Counted from the first letter of the stretch, positions 10,086 to 19,791 are shown. The stretch: DNA of 40,959 nt from an uncultured Microbacterium sp. (GCA_913774845.1 CAJYJO010000035.1:1-40959); one strand, 5' to 3'. The notes: generated by a model from the letters alone, not told the origin. Numbers and translations: made by a program.

Positions 10086-11744
10086 TCAGGAGGTCGTTCC
10101 CTGCTGCGCCGCGAGCACGCGCACGTCGGTGGCCACCAGGGTCCACGAGCTGCCGCGGCGGCTGTACAGCCGCCCCTGGTCGTCGAGCACGCGCACGCTG
10201 GTGCTCCCCGCGGCGAGCGAGATCGCGCCGTCGGGCGCGGTCGCCTCGGTGCCGCGCCCGCCCACGCTCAGCTCGCGCAGCGTGCTCGCCCCGTCGACGC
10301 CGGCGAGCACGCCGACCGTCGTGTCGTCGATCCACGCCAGGTCGAACGCGCCCTGCTGCGACAGCGACAGCACGTGCGGCGCACCGAGATCGATGTCGCC
10401 GCCCGCGCGCTGGATGCCGGCGACCCAGACCTCCCGCACCCCCGAGACCGTGACGATCGCCGCGACACGGGTGCCGTCGCGCGAGATGCGCATCGCGACG
10501 ATCTCCGAGGCGTCGGGCCAGGCGTTGCCCACCTCGCGCGGCACGCCCTCGGCGGTGGTGACGCGCACCTGGGTCGGTGCGGCGGAGGGCACGCTCCAGA
10601 TCGCGCCGTCCGCGTCGATCGTCGGGGCGATGAGGCCCGGTCGGTCGTCCAGGAGGAAGGTGCGCCCGTCGGCCAGGGCACTGGCGATCCCGCCCTGGCG
10701 CGTGCGGACGGCGGCGAGGCTCCGATCGACCTCCAGCTCGATCGAGAGCGGCTCGAGCGACTCGACGGCATCCGAGAGAGAAGGGATGGCCTCGACGCTG
10801 TCGCCCGACAGCGCGCCGAACACCCCAGCCGTGGTCAGCACGGCCGGCGTGGGATCGACCCGCGTGACCCGGACCGAGACCTCGCTCGCGGCGATGGGCG
10901 TGCCCTCCACGGTCATCTGCACGTCGCTGATGCCCGCGGTGGCGAGACTGCGGCCGAGCTGGGTCTGCATGCGATCCAGCGTCGTGCGATCCAGCGCCAG
11001 CGCCGCCCGCGGCAACTGCACCTGCGCCACCCCGCCGGTGGTCAGCGTCACCGACCGCCCCACGAGCGAGAGCTCGTCGGGGAAGGCGTTGCGCACGGCA
11101 CCGGCGAGCCAGCCGCTGGGGGAACCGTCGACGAGCGCGGTCGCGATGCGGCTGGCCACGAGCGGCCGCGGGAACCAGCGCACGTCGGGGACGAGGGCGC
11201 TCCAGCTGGGATCGAAGTAGACCACGGATGCCGACTGGTACACGGTCGGGAAGACCTCTTCGTACAGCACGACGCCGTCGGGGGCGGAGGTGATGCGCCA
11301 CTGGTCGTCGATGCGCGCCAGCGTGAACGACAGCGACTCGGCGATACTCCCGGCGCTGGGCGAGTACGCCCCCGAGGCGTCGACGGTGGCGACGGTGCTC
11401 AGGGAGACGGAGACACCGCTGCCGTCGGCGGTGGGCGTGGCCCGGCGGTCGGCGAGACGATCGATGGTCACTCGCGCGCTGGGATCCCACTTCGTCCCCG
11501 AGGCGAGGAACAGCTTCGCCGTCGCCCAGTCGTCGGCGGGACCGGAACCCGCGCGGAGGAAGCCCTCGACGATCTCGGCGGGCGTGGCGTCCTCCTGCGG
11601 GCCGTCGGGCACGAAGGCGAAGGCCTGGGTGTCGTCGACCTGGGGCCCGCGACCGGGATTGACGTATCCGGAGGTGGGTAGACCGGTGCACGCGGCGAGC
11701 GCGAGCACCAGGGCGAGGCTCACGAGGGCCAGGGCGCGTCTCAT
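10086..11744 (-). CDS. lpqB: MtrAB-associated lipoprotein LpqB
   Basis: A 552-residue lipoprotein. The signal peptide (MRRALALVSLALVLALAAC) ends in a LAAC lipobox with the lipidated cysteine at residue 19. The first half carries the GerMN-like region and the second half a beta-propeller-like LpqB domain. LpqB acts outside the membrane with the sensor kinase MtrB and affects MtrA phosphorylation and cell-wall homeostasis in mycobacteria and Streptomyces. Its ATG overlaps the mtrB stop (ATGA at 11744-11741), so translation is coupled. The ORF is open for 508 codons further upstream, but that stretch is the mtrB region in another frame. The lipobox fixes the start. Confidence 0.93.
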   Translation of the reverse strand: MRRALALVSLALVLALAACTGLPTSGYVNPGRGPQVDDTQAFAFVPDGPQEDATPAEIVEGFLRAGSGPADDWATAKLFLASGTKWDPSARVTIDRLADRRATPTADGSGVSVSLSTVATVDASGAYSPSAGSIAESLSFTLARIDDQWRITSAPDGVVLYEEVFPTVYQSASVVYFDPSWSALVPDVRWFPRPLVASRIATALVDGSPSGWLAGAVRNAFPDELSLVGRSVTLTTGGVAQVQLPRAALALDRTTLDRMQTQLGRSLATAGISDVQMTVEGTPIAASEVSVRVTRVDPTPAVLTTAGVFGALSGDSVEAIPSLSDAVESLEPLSIELEVDRSLAAVRTRQGGIASALADGRTFLLDDRPGLIAPTIDADGAIWSVPSAAPTQVRVTTAEGVPREVGNAWPDASEIVAMRISRDGTRVAAIVTVSGVREVWVAGIQRAGGDIDLGAPHVLSLSQQGAFDLAWIDDTTVGVLAGVDGASTLRELSVGGRGTEATAPDGAISLAAGSTSVRVLDDQGRLYSRRGSSWTLVATDVRVLAAQQGTTS

Positions 11745-13423
11745 GTCGACCTCCGGACGCCGGGGCGGGTGGAGATGGGTTGCGTGAGGCCCAGGGCCTC
11801 GAGGGCGCCGCCCTGCTCGTCGTCGGGCACGAGGGGCAGCGGCGAGGTGCCCACCGGCTTGCCGTCGCGCGGCAGGGTGAGGACGAAGTTCGACCCACGT
11901 CCGTACTCGGACCACACCGCGAGGGTGCCGCCGTGCAGCCGCGCGTCGCCGAGCGCGATCGACAGGCCCAGGCCCGTGCCGCCGATGGTGCGCACGCGCG
12001 AGGGGTCGGCACGCCAGAACCGGTCGAACACGCGCTCCACGTCTTCGGCGCGCATGCCGAGACCGAAATCGCGGACGCCGAGGGCCACGGCATCCCGGGT
12101 GCTGTCGACCGAGACGACGATCGGGCGCCCCTCGCCGTGCTCGATGGCGTTGCCGAGCAGGTTGCGGACGATGCGACGGATGCGGCGGGGGTCCATGTCG
12201 ACCGGGGTGTAGCCGCCCGGGGCGACCAGCCGCACATCGGAACCGTGGCCCTCGGCGAGCTGCTCCATCGAGAGGATGACGTCCTCGGCGAGGTGGGCGA
12301 GGCTCGTGGCCTCGAGCTCGAGCTGCACCGAACCGGCGTCGTACCGGCTGATCTCGAGCAGATCGGTCAGGAGCACCTCGAAGCGCTGCACCTGGGCGTG
12401 CAGGAGCTCGGCGGCGCGACCGGTGACCGGGTCGAACTCCTCGCGCTGATCGTTGATCATGTCCGCGGCGAGCTTGATGGTGGTCAACGGCGTGCGCAGC
12501 TCGTGCGAGACGTCGGAGACGAAGCGCTGCTGGACGAGCGAGAGATCGGCCAGCTCCTTGATCTGCGATTCGATGCTGTCCGCCATGGCGTTGAAGGAGC
12601 GGTTCAGGGTCGCGAGCTCGTCTTCGCCGCGCACCGGCAGGCGCACGCCCAGGTCGCCGGCCGCGAGCTTGGCGCTGGTCTCGGCGGCATCCGCGATCGG
12701 CGTCGTCACCGATCGCAGGACGAACCACGCGATGGCCCCGATCAGCAGCACGAGCACGAGCCCGACCACCCACAGCAGCACCTGCACGAACGCGAGCGTC
12801 TGCGAGGCGCTCGTGAGGTCGTACCCCATGTACAGCTCGTAGGAGTCGACACCGTCCTCGGCGGGGAAGCGCAACTGGTGTCCGACGAGGATGCCGGGGA
12901 CGTCGCGTCCGCCGTCCGAGGGCAGGGCCACGGACTGCCACCACTGCAGATCGGCGCTCGACTGCACCTGGGTGCGCAACGCCTCGGTGACCAGACCCGA
13001 CTCGAACGCGGGCGAGATGAAGGGCTGCGGTGCGAGGGGCGAGGGCGGACCGATGCGGTACAGCGCGATGAGGTCGCTCGACGACTGCTGCGACAGGCGG
13101 GTGGCGATGCCGTTCATCAGCGTCTGCGCGGCGGCCGGGTCGGTGGAGTCGACGGCCGCGTCGAGGGTCGCCTGCGCCGCGGCCGTGGCACGCTGCGCCT
13201 CGAGCAGCACCTGGTCCTTGCGGGCCGTGAACAGCTCGTTCTGGATGACGAGGGCCATCGCCACGCACGTGACGAGGATCGTCACGGCCGTCAACGCGAC
13301 GGTGATGACGATCGTGCGGAAGCGCAGCGAGCGCCGCCAGAGGGTCGCGAGACGGTCGCGCACGGCCCGCCAGTCGCGCAGCCCCCGCGTCCGCGGCGGG
13401 AGCGTGCGCACCGCGCCGGTCAT
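11741..13423 (-). CDS. mtrB: Sensor histidine kinase MtrB
   Basis: A 560-residue membrane kinase. Transmembrane segments lie near residues 37-61 and 212-236 around an extracytoplasmic sensor domain. A HAMP domain (~237-290), HisKA with FVSDVSHELRTPLTT (phospho-His307) and an HATPase domain with LLGNAIEHGEG and GGTGLGLSIA follow. MtrB phosphorylates MtrA and controls septation, peptidoglycan remodelling and osmotic responses in actinobacteria. It starts seven bases after the mtrA stop and overlaps lpqB by four bases, so the three genes form an operon. Confidence 0.96.
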   Translation of the reverse strand: MTGAVRTLPPRTRGLRDWRAVRDRLATLWRRSLRFRTIVITVALTAVTILVTCVAMALVIQNELFTARKDQVLLEAQRATAAAQATLDAAVDSTDPAAAQTLMNGIATRLSQQSSSDLIALYRIGPPSPLAPQPFISPAFESGLVTEALRTQVQSSADLQWWQSVALPSDGGRDVPGILVGHQLRFPAEDGVDSYELYMGYDLTSASQTLAFVQVLLWVVGLVLVLLIGAIAWFVLRSVTTPIADAAETSAKLAAGDLGVRLPVRGEDELATLNRSFNAMADSIESQIKELADLSLVQQRFVSDVSHELRTPLTTIKLAADMINDQREEFDPVTGRAAELLHAQVQRFEVLLTDLLEISRYDAGSVQLELEATSLAHLAEDVILSMEQLAEGHGSDVRLVAPGGYTPVDMDPRRIRRIVRNLLGNAIEHGEGRPIVVSVDSTRDAVALGVRDFGLGMRAEDVERVFDRFWRADPSRVRTIGGTGLGLSIALGDARLHGGTLAVWSEYGRGSNFVLTLPRDGKPVGTSPLPLVPDDEQGGALEALGLTQPISTRPGVRRST

Positions 13424-13430
13424 GACCTGC

Positions 13431-14111
13431 TCAGGCCACCGCGCCGGCGCGGTAGCCCACGCCGCGCACGGTGGTCACGATCCGCGGGTTGTCGGGATCG
13501 GCCTCGATCTTGGCGCGCAGCCGCTGCACGTGCACGTTCACCAGGCGCGTGTCGGCCTTGTAGTGGTAGCCCCAGACCTGTTCCAGCAGCATCTCGCGCG
13601 AGAACACCTGCTGCGGCTTCTCGGCGAGCGCGACCAGCAGCTCGAACTCCAGGGGGGTGAGCGCGATCGGGGCGTCACCGCGACGTACCTCGTGCGCGGC
13701 GACGTCGACGACGAGGTCGCCGATGCGCAGGGTCTCGTCGACCGGGGCCTGCACGGGCCGCAGGCGCGTGCGGATGCGGGCCACGAGCTCCTTCGGGTTG
13801 AAGGGCTTCATGATGTAGTCGTCGGCGCCGGACTCGAGTCCCTTGACCACGTCTGCGGTGTCGGTGCGCGCCGTCAGCATGATGATCGGCACCCCGGACT
13901 CCGCCCGAACGCGCGTGCAGATCTCGATGCCGTCGACGCCCGGCAGCATGAGGTCGAGCAGGATGAGGTCGGGACGCTGGGTGCGCCACGCGTCGACCGC
14001 CTGCGCACCGTCCGCGCAGAACACCGTCTCGAATCCCTCGGTGCGCAGCACGATGCCGATCATCTCGGCCAGCGCGGTGTCGTCGTCGACCACCAGGATC
14101 CGTGAAGTCAT
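13431..14111 (-). CDS. mtrA: Response regulator MtrA
   Basis: A 226-residue OmpR/PhoB-type regulator. The receiver domain has the acidic pocket D9/D10/D11, phospho-acceptor D53 (LLDLMLPGVDG), the conserved Thr in MLTART and Lys in KPFNPKEL. The C-terminal winged helix contains FSREMLLEQVWGYHYKADTRLVNVHVQRLR (partly quoted motif) and ends VTTVRGVGYRAG. It is nearly identical in plan to the essential mycobacterial MtrA. ATG14111 gives MTSRILVVDDD. The frame is open far upstream, but that part overlaps a gene on the other strand. It heads the mtrA-mtrB-lpqB-comF operon. Confidence 0.97.
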   Translation of the reverse strand: MTSRILVVDDDTALAEMIGIVLRTEGFETVFCADGAQAVDAWRTQRPDLILLDLMLPGVDGIEICTRVRAESGVPIIMLTARTDTADVVKGLESGADDYIMKPFNPKELVARIRTRLRPVQAPVDETLRIGDLVVDVAAHEVRRGDAPIALTPLEFELLVALAEKPQQVFSREMLLEQVWGYHYKADTRLVNVHVQRLRAKIEADPDNPRIVTTVRGVGYRAGAVA

Positions 14112-14189
14112 TCGGGTGTACGTCTTCCGTGTCGAACCCGCTCGGGAAACGGGTGACGCCCCGGTCGGGGGCGCCTCGTATCGAGAGTA
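14112..14189 (-). promoter_or_regulatory. Candidate mtrA promoter and leader
   Basis: On the minus strand TACTCT (14189-14184) could be the -10 box, giving a ~66-nt leader. A 6-bp GC hairpin (14157-14162 with 14168-14173) lies in that leader. No convincing -35 box is visible. Confidence 0.35.
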
Positions 14190-14273
14190 GTCGACCTCCC
14201 TGCGAGCGAGGCGAGCGTGTCGGGGGCGTGTGACACGATGAGGACATCCGCCACGCGACGAGGAGGCGCCACC

Positions 14274-15605
14274 GTGACCGCGTATCCGGCCTGGACTCCG
14301 GCAGCCCGCCCGGGCATCGTGCCCCTGCATCCCTACGGCTTCGGCACGATCCTCGGACGCTCGTTCACGGCGCTCCGGCACAACCCCAAGGTCCTGCTGG
14401 GCTTCGCCCTCGTCGTGCAGGCGGTGGCCTCCGTCGTCGTCACCGCGGCGATCAGCGCGGTGGGCATCGCGAGCTTCGCTCGACTCGACACCGTCACGAC
14501 GGGCAGCGACGACTACGACACCATCATGGCCGGCTCCATCGCCCTGACGGCGGTGACGGCGCTCGTCCTCGGGGCGCTCACCGGGGTGCTCACCGTCATC
14601 GTGCAGGGCGTCGTGGTGGCGGAGGTGGCTCACGCCGTCGTCGCAGAGAAACCGAGCCTGCGCGCGGTGTGGGGGCGGGTCCGGCCGGTGGTCTGGCGGC
14701 TGATCGGCTACGGCGCGCTGACGCTCGCGGCGGTGTCGCTCGTCCTCGGCATCCTCGCCGGCATCGTGGTCCTCCTCGTCATCGCCGCCACCTGGGTGGG
14801 CGCCGTCGTCGGCGTCCTGGCGTTCCTCGCCCTCATCCCCGTCTTCCTCTGGCTGAGCACGAAGCTGTTCCTGGTGCCGTCGGTCATCATCCTCGAACGG
14901 TCCCCGGTCTTCGCGGCGATCGCGCGCTCCTGGCGACTGACGCGCGGGCGGTTCTGGCCGACCCTCGGCGTGATCGTCATCATCTCCCTGGGCTTCAGCG
15001 TCGTCGCGCAGATCATCTCGATCCCCTTCAGCCTCATCTCGAGCGTCGTGACGGGGATCCTGGCCCCGACGGGAGCGTCGGATCCGGGCACGATCGCGGT
15101 GATCGTCGCGGTCCAGGTCGCGGCGCAGGCCGGCGTCCTGCTCATCCAGTGCATCGCGCTCGTCGTCCAATCCACCTCCGCGGTGCTCGTGTACGTCGAC
15201 GCGAGGATGCGCGTGGAGGCGCTCGACCACGACCTGCAGACCTACGTCGAGGCGCGCGATGCCGGGGCGACCGACCTCGCCGACCCGTACCTCGTCGGCG
15301 TGGGGCGCGTCGCGGCGCGCCCGACCGCCCTCGCCCCCGGCGGATACGCGCCGCCGACCGGGTACGTCCCGTACGGCGCGCCCGTCGCGTACGGACAGGC
15401 GGCGGGGGTCGCAGCGCCACCCCCGCCGCCGTCGGCACCGCCCGCGTCGGAGACCTCCGCGCAGCCCGCGCCCACCGAGCAGCCCGCGCCGGCGGAACCG
15501 TCCGCAGCGCCCGCTGCGCCGGAGGCCGCACGGGCCGACGCCGCTCCCGCGGCCTCCCCCGACGCGACGCGATGGGCCGCCCCCGGGTCGAACGGCGGCG
15601 CGTGA
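14274..15605 (+). CDS. Multi-pass membrane protein, GPDPase membrane-domain-like
   Basis: A 443-residue protein. After ~30 residues with PLHPYGFGTILGRSFTALRHNPK, about six hydrophobic segments fall between residues ~45 and ~335. The last ~90 residues are a cytoplasmic tail of Ala, Pro and Glu. The N-terminal motif and membrane layout resemble the membrane domain found in glycerophosphoryl diester phosphodiesterases, but no catalytic domain is present, so the function is open. GTG14274 has a perfect AGGAGG site seven bases upstream, better than the ATG at 14217. It is the first of five overlapping genes; its stop overlaps the next start (GTGA). Confidence 0.85.
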   Translation: MTAYPAWTPAARPGIVPLHPYGFGTILGRSFTALRHNPKVLLGFALVVQAVASVVVTAAISAVGIASFARLDTVTTGSDDYDTIMAGSIALTAVTALVLGALTGVLTVIVQGVVVAEVAHAVVAEKPSLRAVWGRVRPVVWRLIGYGALTLAAVSLVLGILAGIVVLLVIAATWVGAVVGVLAFLALIPVFLWLSTKLFLVPSVIILERSPVFAAIARSWRLTRGRFWPTLGVIVIISLGFSVVAQIISIPFSLISSVVTGILAPTGASDPGTIAVIVAVQVAAQAGVLLIQCIALVVQSTSAVLVYVDARMRVEALDHDLQTYVEARDAGATDLADPYLVGVGRVAARPTALAPGGYAPPTGYVPYGAPVAYGQAAGVAAPPPPPSAPPASETSAQPAPTEQPAPAEPSAAPAAPEAARADAAPAASPDATRWAAPGSNGGA

Positions 15606-16249
15606 TCCCCGCGACCGCGGCCTTCCCGCTCCTGCCCGACCCCGACCAGGCACGGGACTGGGCGGAGCGCGAGCTCTCGGACCCGGCCTATCAGGCGGCG
15701 CAGCCGAACATCGTCGACCGCATCGCGCGGGCTGTCGGCGACTTCCTCGAGCACCTCTTCCGCGTGCCCGGGAACGGCGGCTGGAGCCCCTCAGTCCTCA
15801 TCGTGCTGGCTGTCATCGTGGTGGCCGCGATCGTCCTCGGGATCCTCATCTGGGGGCGGCCGCGCGCGACCGTGCGCGCCACGACCGCCGCTCGAGCCCT
15901 CTTCGACGACGACGACGCCCGCTCCGCAGAGGAGCTGCGCGCGGATGCCGATACCGCGGCCGCCCGTGAGGCGTGGGATGCCGCGATCGTGCTGCGCTTC
16001 CGCGCCTTCGCGCGCGGCCTCACCGAGCGCGGGCTGGTCGACGTTCCGCCGGGTGCGACCGTGCGTGCCTTCGCCCGCGCGACGGAGCGGGCGCTCCCCG
16101 CTCTCGCCGGAGCTCTCGAGACCGGCGTCGACACGTTCGACGACGTGCGCTACCTCCGCCGTCCCGGCACCGCCGAGCGCTATCGAGCGATCGTCGATCT
16201 CGACGACGCCGCGGTGCGCGCGCGCCCGATCCCGGCGGCTCCGGCGTGA
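15602..16249 (+). CDS. DUF4129 membrane protein
   Basis: A 215-residue protein with a single transmembrane segment (~residues 61-82, PSVLIVLAVIVVAAIVLGIL) and a cytoplasmic C-terminal DUF4129 domain (AREAWDAAIVLRFRAFARGL, VDVPPGATVRAFA, FDDVRYLRRPGTAERYRAI). DUF4129 proteins are regularly encoded with MoxR ATPases and DUF58 proteins; the role is unproven. GTG15602 overlaps the previous stop and its own TGA overlaps the next GTG. Confidence 0.88.
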   Translation: MIPATAAFPLLPDPDQARDWAERELSDPAYQAAQPNIVDRIARAVGDFLEHLFRVPGNGGWSPSVLIVLAVIVVAAIVLGILIWGRPRATVRATTAARALFDDDDARSAEELRADADTAAAREAWDAAIVLRFRAFARGLTERGLVDVPPGATVRAFARATERALPALAGALETGVDTFDDVRYLRRPGTAERYRAIVDLDDAAVRARPIPAAPA

Positions 16250-17415
16250 GCGCGGTCGTCGGCGCGCCCGCGGGATCGCGTCGCCGCAGCGCGCTCGGGG
16301 GGCTGGCGCTGGGGCTGAGCCTGCTCCTGGTCGGCGCCGTCGGCGGGTGGTTCGCGTACGGCGGTTATCAGATGCGCGGCGTCCTGGATCCGGAGTCGGC
16401 TGGCCCCGAGGGCAGCCGGGCGATCGTGCGCCTCCTCGAGGAGCAGGGCGTGGGCATCGAGATCGCGCGCGACCGCGGCGCCGCCGAACGAGCACTCCAG
16501 GAGCCGGGCGCGACCCTGGTCATCCCGGATGCCCCCGCGCTGTCCGATGACGCGCTGCGCGACCTGGCCGGCCGGGCACGCCACGTCGTGCTGGTCGAGC
16601 CCCGCTCCCGCGCGCTCGACGTGCTGATGAACGGCTCGCGACTCGGCGGCTTCGCCGACGACGTGGCCTCCGCGGCCGACTGCGAGGTCCCCGCGGCGGC
16701 CAACGCCCGATCCGCGCGGGTCGGCGATCTGCTCGTCCCCGGCGAGGGCGTGCGGGGGTGCTTCCCCGTCGACGGCGAGTTCGGTCTTCTCGAGCTCACC
16801 GACGGCGAGCGCACCGTGACCGCGTTCGACGGCCGCTCCGTCCTCACCAACGACGCGCTGGCGAGCGAGGGCGACGCCGCGCTCGCCCTCGGTGTGCTCG
16901 GACGCGGTGAGACGCTCGTCTGGTACGTCCCGAGCCTGTCCGACGGCGACGGCGGCGGTGCGGCCCCGAGCATCTCCGACCTCACCCCGCCGTGGGTCTC
17001 GCCCGCGGTGGCGCTCCTGCTGCTGGCCACTCTCGTGACCGCCGTGTGGCGCGGACGCCGGTTCGGGCCGCTCGTGACCGAACGCCTCCCGGTGACCGTC
17101 CGTGCGAACGAGACCACCGAGGGCCGCGCGCGCCTCTACACCGCCTCCGGCGACGCCGCGCACGCCCTCGACGAGCTGCGTCGCGCCGCGCGCCGCCGTC
17201 TCGAACGCCTCCTCGGGCTCTCGGCCCGCAGCGTGCCCGAGGAGGTCGCCGATGCGGTGGCCGCGCGCCTCGGCGCGGACCGCTCCCGCGTGCGCGGCAT
17301 CCTGATCGACGACCTGCCCAGAAACGACCGCGAGCTCGTCGCGGCCGCCGACCGCCTCCGCGACCTCGAGGAGAGCGTGCGCGCCGCCGTCCGAACCGAA
17401 GGGACCACCCGATGA
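16246..17415 (+). CDS. DUF4350 membrane protein
   Basis: A 389-residue protein with an N-terminal membrane segment (~residues 18-36), an extracytoplasmic DUF4350 domain resembling a GATase-like fold (GSRAIVRLLEEQGVGIEIARD, ATLVIPDAPALSDDALRDL), a second membrane segment (~residues 246-265, WVSPAVALLLLATLVTAVW) and a basic cytoplasmic tail (~120 residues). It contains two cysteines in the external domain (DCEVP and RGCFP) that could form a disulfide. Start GTG16246 is coupled to the gene before, and the TGA overlaps the moxR ATG. Confidence 0.87.
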   Translation: MSAVVGAPAGSRRRSALGGLALGLSLLLVGAVGGWFAYGGYQMRGVLDPESAGPEGSRAIVRLLEEQGVGIEIARDRGAAERALQEPGATLVIPDAPALSDDALRDLAGRARHVVLVEPRSRALDVLMNGSRLGGFADDVASAADCEVPAAANARSARVGDLLVPGEGVRGCFPVDGEFGLLELTDGERTVTAFDGRSVLTNDALASEGDAALALGVLGRGETLVWYVPSLSDGDGGGAAPSISDLTPPWVSPAVALLLLATLVTAVWRGRRFGPLVTERLPVTVRANETTEGRARLYTASGDAAHALDELRRAARRRLERLLGLSARSVPEEVADAVAARLGADRSRVRGILIDDLPRNDRELVAAADRLRDLEESVRAAVRTEGTTR

Positions 17416-18443
17416 CCGACAGCCCCGATCACTCCACTCCCCCGCCCGTCTCGCGCGACGCGTGGTCGACAGCATCCCTCGGTCCCGCCGACCACGCCGA
17501 GCTGCGCGACGCGATGCACCGCGTGCGCCTCGAGGTCGGGAAGGCCGTGGTCGGGCAGGACGGCACGATCACGGGACTGCTCATCGCCGTGCTCTCGCGC
17601 GGCCACGTGCTGCTCGAGGGCGTCCCCGGGGTCGCGAAGACCCTGCTCGTGCGTTCGTTCAGCCGGGCGCTCGGTCTCGACACGCGGCGCGTGCAGTTCA
17701 CTCCCGACCTCATGCCCGGCGACGTCACCGGCTCCCTCGTCTACGACGCCCGCGCGGGCGGCTTCGAGTTCCGCCCCGGCCCGGTGTTCACGAACGTGCT
17801 GCTCGCCGACGAGATCAACCGCACGCCCCCCAAGACCCAGGCGGCTCTGCTCGAGGCGATGGAGGAGCGGCAGGTCTCGTCCGACGGCGAGAGTCGTCCG
17901 CTCCCCGACCCGTTCCTCGTCGCCGCCACCCAGAACCCCATCGAGCACGAGGGCACCTACACGCTGCCGGAGGCGCAGCTCGACCGCTTCCTCCTCAAGC
18001 TCGTCGTCGACCTGCCCGGCCGCGACGCCGAGGTCGACGTGCTCCGCCGCCACGCCGCCGGCTTCGATCCGCGACGACTCGACGACGCCGGTGTCGCGGC
18101 GGTCGTCACGGCCCACCAGATCCTCGCGGCGCAGCGCGCAGCGGCATCCGTCGCCGTCGACGACGACCTGCTCGGCTACGTCGTCGACCTCGCCCGTGCC
18201 ACCCGTCAGAGCCCTTCGGTGCTCACGGGCGTGAGCCCGCGTGCCACGACGGGTCTGCTCGCCGCGGCCAAGGCGTGGGCGTGGTTGGGCGGCTACCCCG
18301 CGATCACGCCGGACCACGTGCAGACCATGCTGGTGCCGGTGTGGCGCCACCGCATCCGCCTGCGCCCCGAGGCCGAGATCGAGGGCGTCTCCGTCGACGC
18401 CATCCTCACCTCCGTGCTCCAGCAGACGCGCGTGCCGATCTGA
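17412..18443 (+). CDS. moxR: MoxR-family AAA+ ATPase
   Basis: A 343-residue AAA+ ATPase of the MoxR (AAA_3) family. Walker A is EGVPGVAKT, Walker B LLADEINR, sensor 1 AATQNP, and the arginine-finger/lid region follows (LPEAQLDRF, GVSPRATTGLL). MoxR proteins act as chaperone-like remodelers for partner proteins with VWA-like domains, probably the DUF58 protein encoded next. ATG17412 overlaps the previous TGA; the stop overlaps the next ATG. Confidence 0.94.
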   Translation: MTDSPDHSTPPPVSRDAWSTASLGPADHAELRDAMHRVRLEVGKAVVGQDGTITGLLIAVLSRGHVLLEGVPGVAKTLLVRSFSRALGLDTRRVQFTPDLMPGDVTGSLVYDARAGGFEFRPGPVFTNVLLADEINRTPPKTQAALLEAMEERQVSSDGESRPLPDPFLVAATQNPIEHEGTYTLPEAQLDRFLLKLVVDLPGRDAEVDVLRRHAAGFDPRRLDDAGVAAVVTAHQILAAQRAAASVAVDDDLLGYVVDLARATRQSPSVLTGVSPRATTGLLAAAKAWAWLGGYPAITPDHVQTMLVPVWRHRIRLRPEAEIEGVSVDAILTSVLQQTRVPI

Positions 18444-19744
18444 TGGTCGTCTCCGGCCGTCTCGCCCTGCTCGTCGCGCTCGGCGTCGTCCCCCTCGTGC
18501 TGCTGAGCGGCGCGGGGGTCCCGGCGTGGGCGGCGGCGATCGGGTGGGTCGTGCTGAGCGCACTGCTGGCCGTGGTCGACGTCGCCCTCGCCGGCGATCC
18601 CCGCCGCGTCGAGATCTCCCGCGTGCTGCCCGACCGGGCCCTCCTGAACGAGCCGGTCCCGGGCGAGCTGCGCGTACGCAACGTCGGCACGAGGCTGCTG
18701 CGCGCACGGGTGCGCGACGCCTGGCAGCCGACGGCGGGAGCACCCTCGGAGCGTCGACGTCTCACCGTTCCTCCCGGCGAGCGCCGCTCGGCTCCGCTCC
18801 CGCTCCTGCCCCGCCGACGCGGCGAGCTGCGCAGCGCCTTCGTCGTCGTCCGCTCGGCGGGCCCCTGGGGGCTCGCCGGGCGCCAGGCGGTCGTCGCCGC
18901 GCCGGCCCGGATCCGCGTCCTCCCCCCGTTCACGTCGCGCCGGCACCTCCCCTCGCGGCTCGCCCGCCTCCGCGAGCTCGACGGCAACACGACGCTGCAG
19001 GTGCGCGGTCAGGGCACCGAGTTCGACAGCCTGCGCGAGTACGTGCGCGGCGACGACGTCCGCTCGATCGACTGGCGCGCCACCGCGCGGGCCGGCACCA
19101 CGATGCTGCGCACGTGGCGTCCCGAGCGCGACCGCCACGTCGTGATCGTCGTCGACACGGGGCGCACCGCGGCCGCCCGCGTGGGCGACGGCGTGCGCCT
19201 GGACGCCGCGATGGAGGCGACGCTGCTGCTGTCGGTTCTCGCGCAACGGGCGGGCGATCACGTGCACCTGGTGATGTTCGACCGCGTCCCCCGCGCGCGG
19301 GTCACCCGGGTCGACGGCGCGCCCCTGCTCCCGGCCCTCGTCGACGCGATGGCTCCTGTGGAACCGCAGCTCATCGACACCGATTGGGATGCCGCGTTCG
19401 CCGAGGTCCGGCGTCTGTCGGTGCGTCCGGCCCTGGTCGTGCTGCTGACGGCGGCCGACGACCCGGAGGCGGCGCGCGCCTTCCTCGCGGCGCTGCCCGC
19501 CGTGGCATCCCGGTCCCGGCTGCTGGTCGCCACCGCGACCGACGGCCCCGGGGAGCCACCCGCGCACCGTGACGCCGCCGACGTGTACGCGGCGGCGGCG
19601 ATCGAGCGGGCCCGGCACGACGCCGAGCGCGTGCGCGACGCGGTCGTGCGCGCGGGCGGCGACGCGGTGACGGCGTCGGCCGACGACCTCCCGCCCCTCG
19701 TAGCCGATCGGTACCTGGCGTTGAAGGCGGCCGGACGGCTTTAG
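18443..19744 (+). CDS. DUF58 protein with VWA-like domain
   Basis: A 433-residue protein. Two hydrophobic segments near the N-terminus (~residues 6-50) anchor it. A beta-rich region follows, then the DUF58 hallmark GDDVRSIDWRATARAG (~residues 207-222) and a VWA-like fold with a MIDAS-like start (VIVVDTGRT). DUF58 proteins pair with MoxR ATPases, and the one-base overlap with moxR supports that. The precise substrate is unknown. It ends the five-gene run; the next gene begins 123 bases later after a promoter-like box. Confidence 0.9.
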   Translation: MVVSGRLALLVALGVVPLVLLSGAGVPAWAAAIGWVVLSALLAVVDVALAGDPRRVEISRVLPDRALLNEPVPGELRVRNVGTRLLRARVRDAWQPTAGAPSERRRLTVPPGERRSAPLPLLPRRRGELRSAFVVVRSAGPWGLAGRQAVVAAPARIRVLPPFTSRRHLPSRLARLRELDGNTTLQVRGQGTEFDSLREYVRGDDVRSIDWRATARAGTTMLRTWRPERDRHVVIVVDTGRTAAARVGDGVRLDAAMEATLLLSVLAQRAGDHVHLVMFDRVPRARVTRVDGAPLLPALVDAMAPVEPQLIDTDWDAAFAEVRRLSVRPALVVLLTAADDPEAARAFLAALPAVASRSRLLVATATDGPGEPPAHRDAADVYAAAAIERARHDAERVRDAVVRAGGDAVTASADDLPPLVADRYLALKAAGRL

Positions 19745-19785
19745 CACGTCCAGCCCCCATGCAGCCCGCGACATACGACGCGGCT

Positions 19786-19791
19786 TATCCT
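19786..19791 (+). promoter_or_regulatory. Candidate -10 box of the ole cluster
   Basis: TATCCT lies 77 bases upstream of the oleA start in the 123-bp gap after the DUF58 gene. No convincing -35 box is present. Confidence 0.35.

Noticed and set aside
10086-13268. A single 1060-residue minus-strand protein covering lpqB and beyond
   Set aside because: The first 508 codons overlap mtrB in another frame and lack any domain; the lipobox start at 11744 defines lpqB.
13431-15653. A 740-residue form of MtrA
   Set aside because: The extra N-terminus is opposite the membrane-protein gene, while ATG14111 gives the standard MtrA length.
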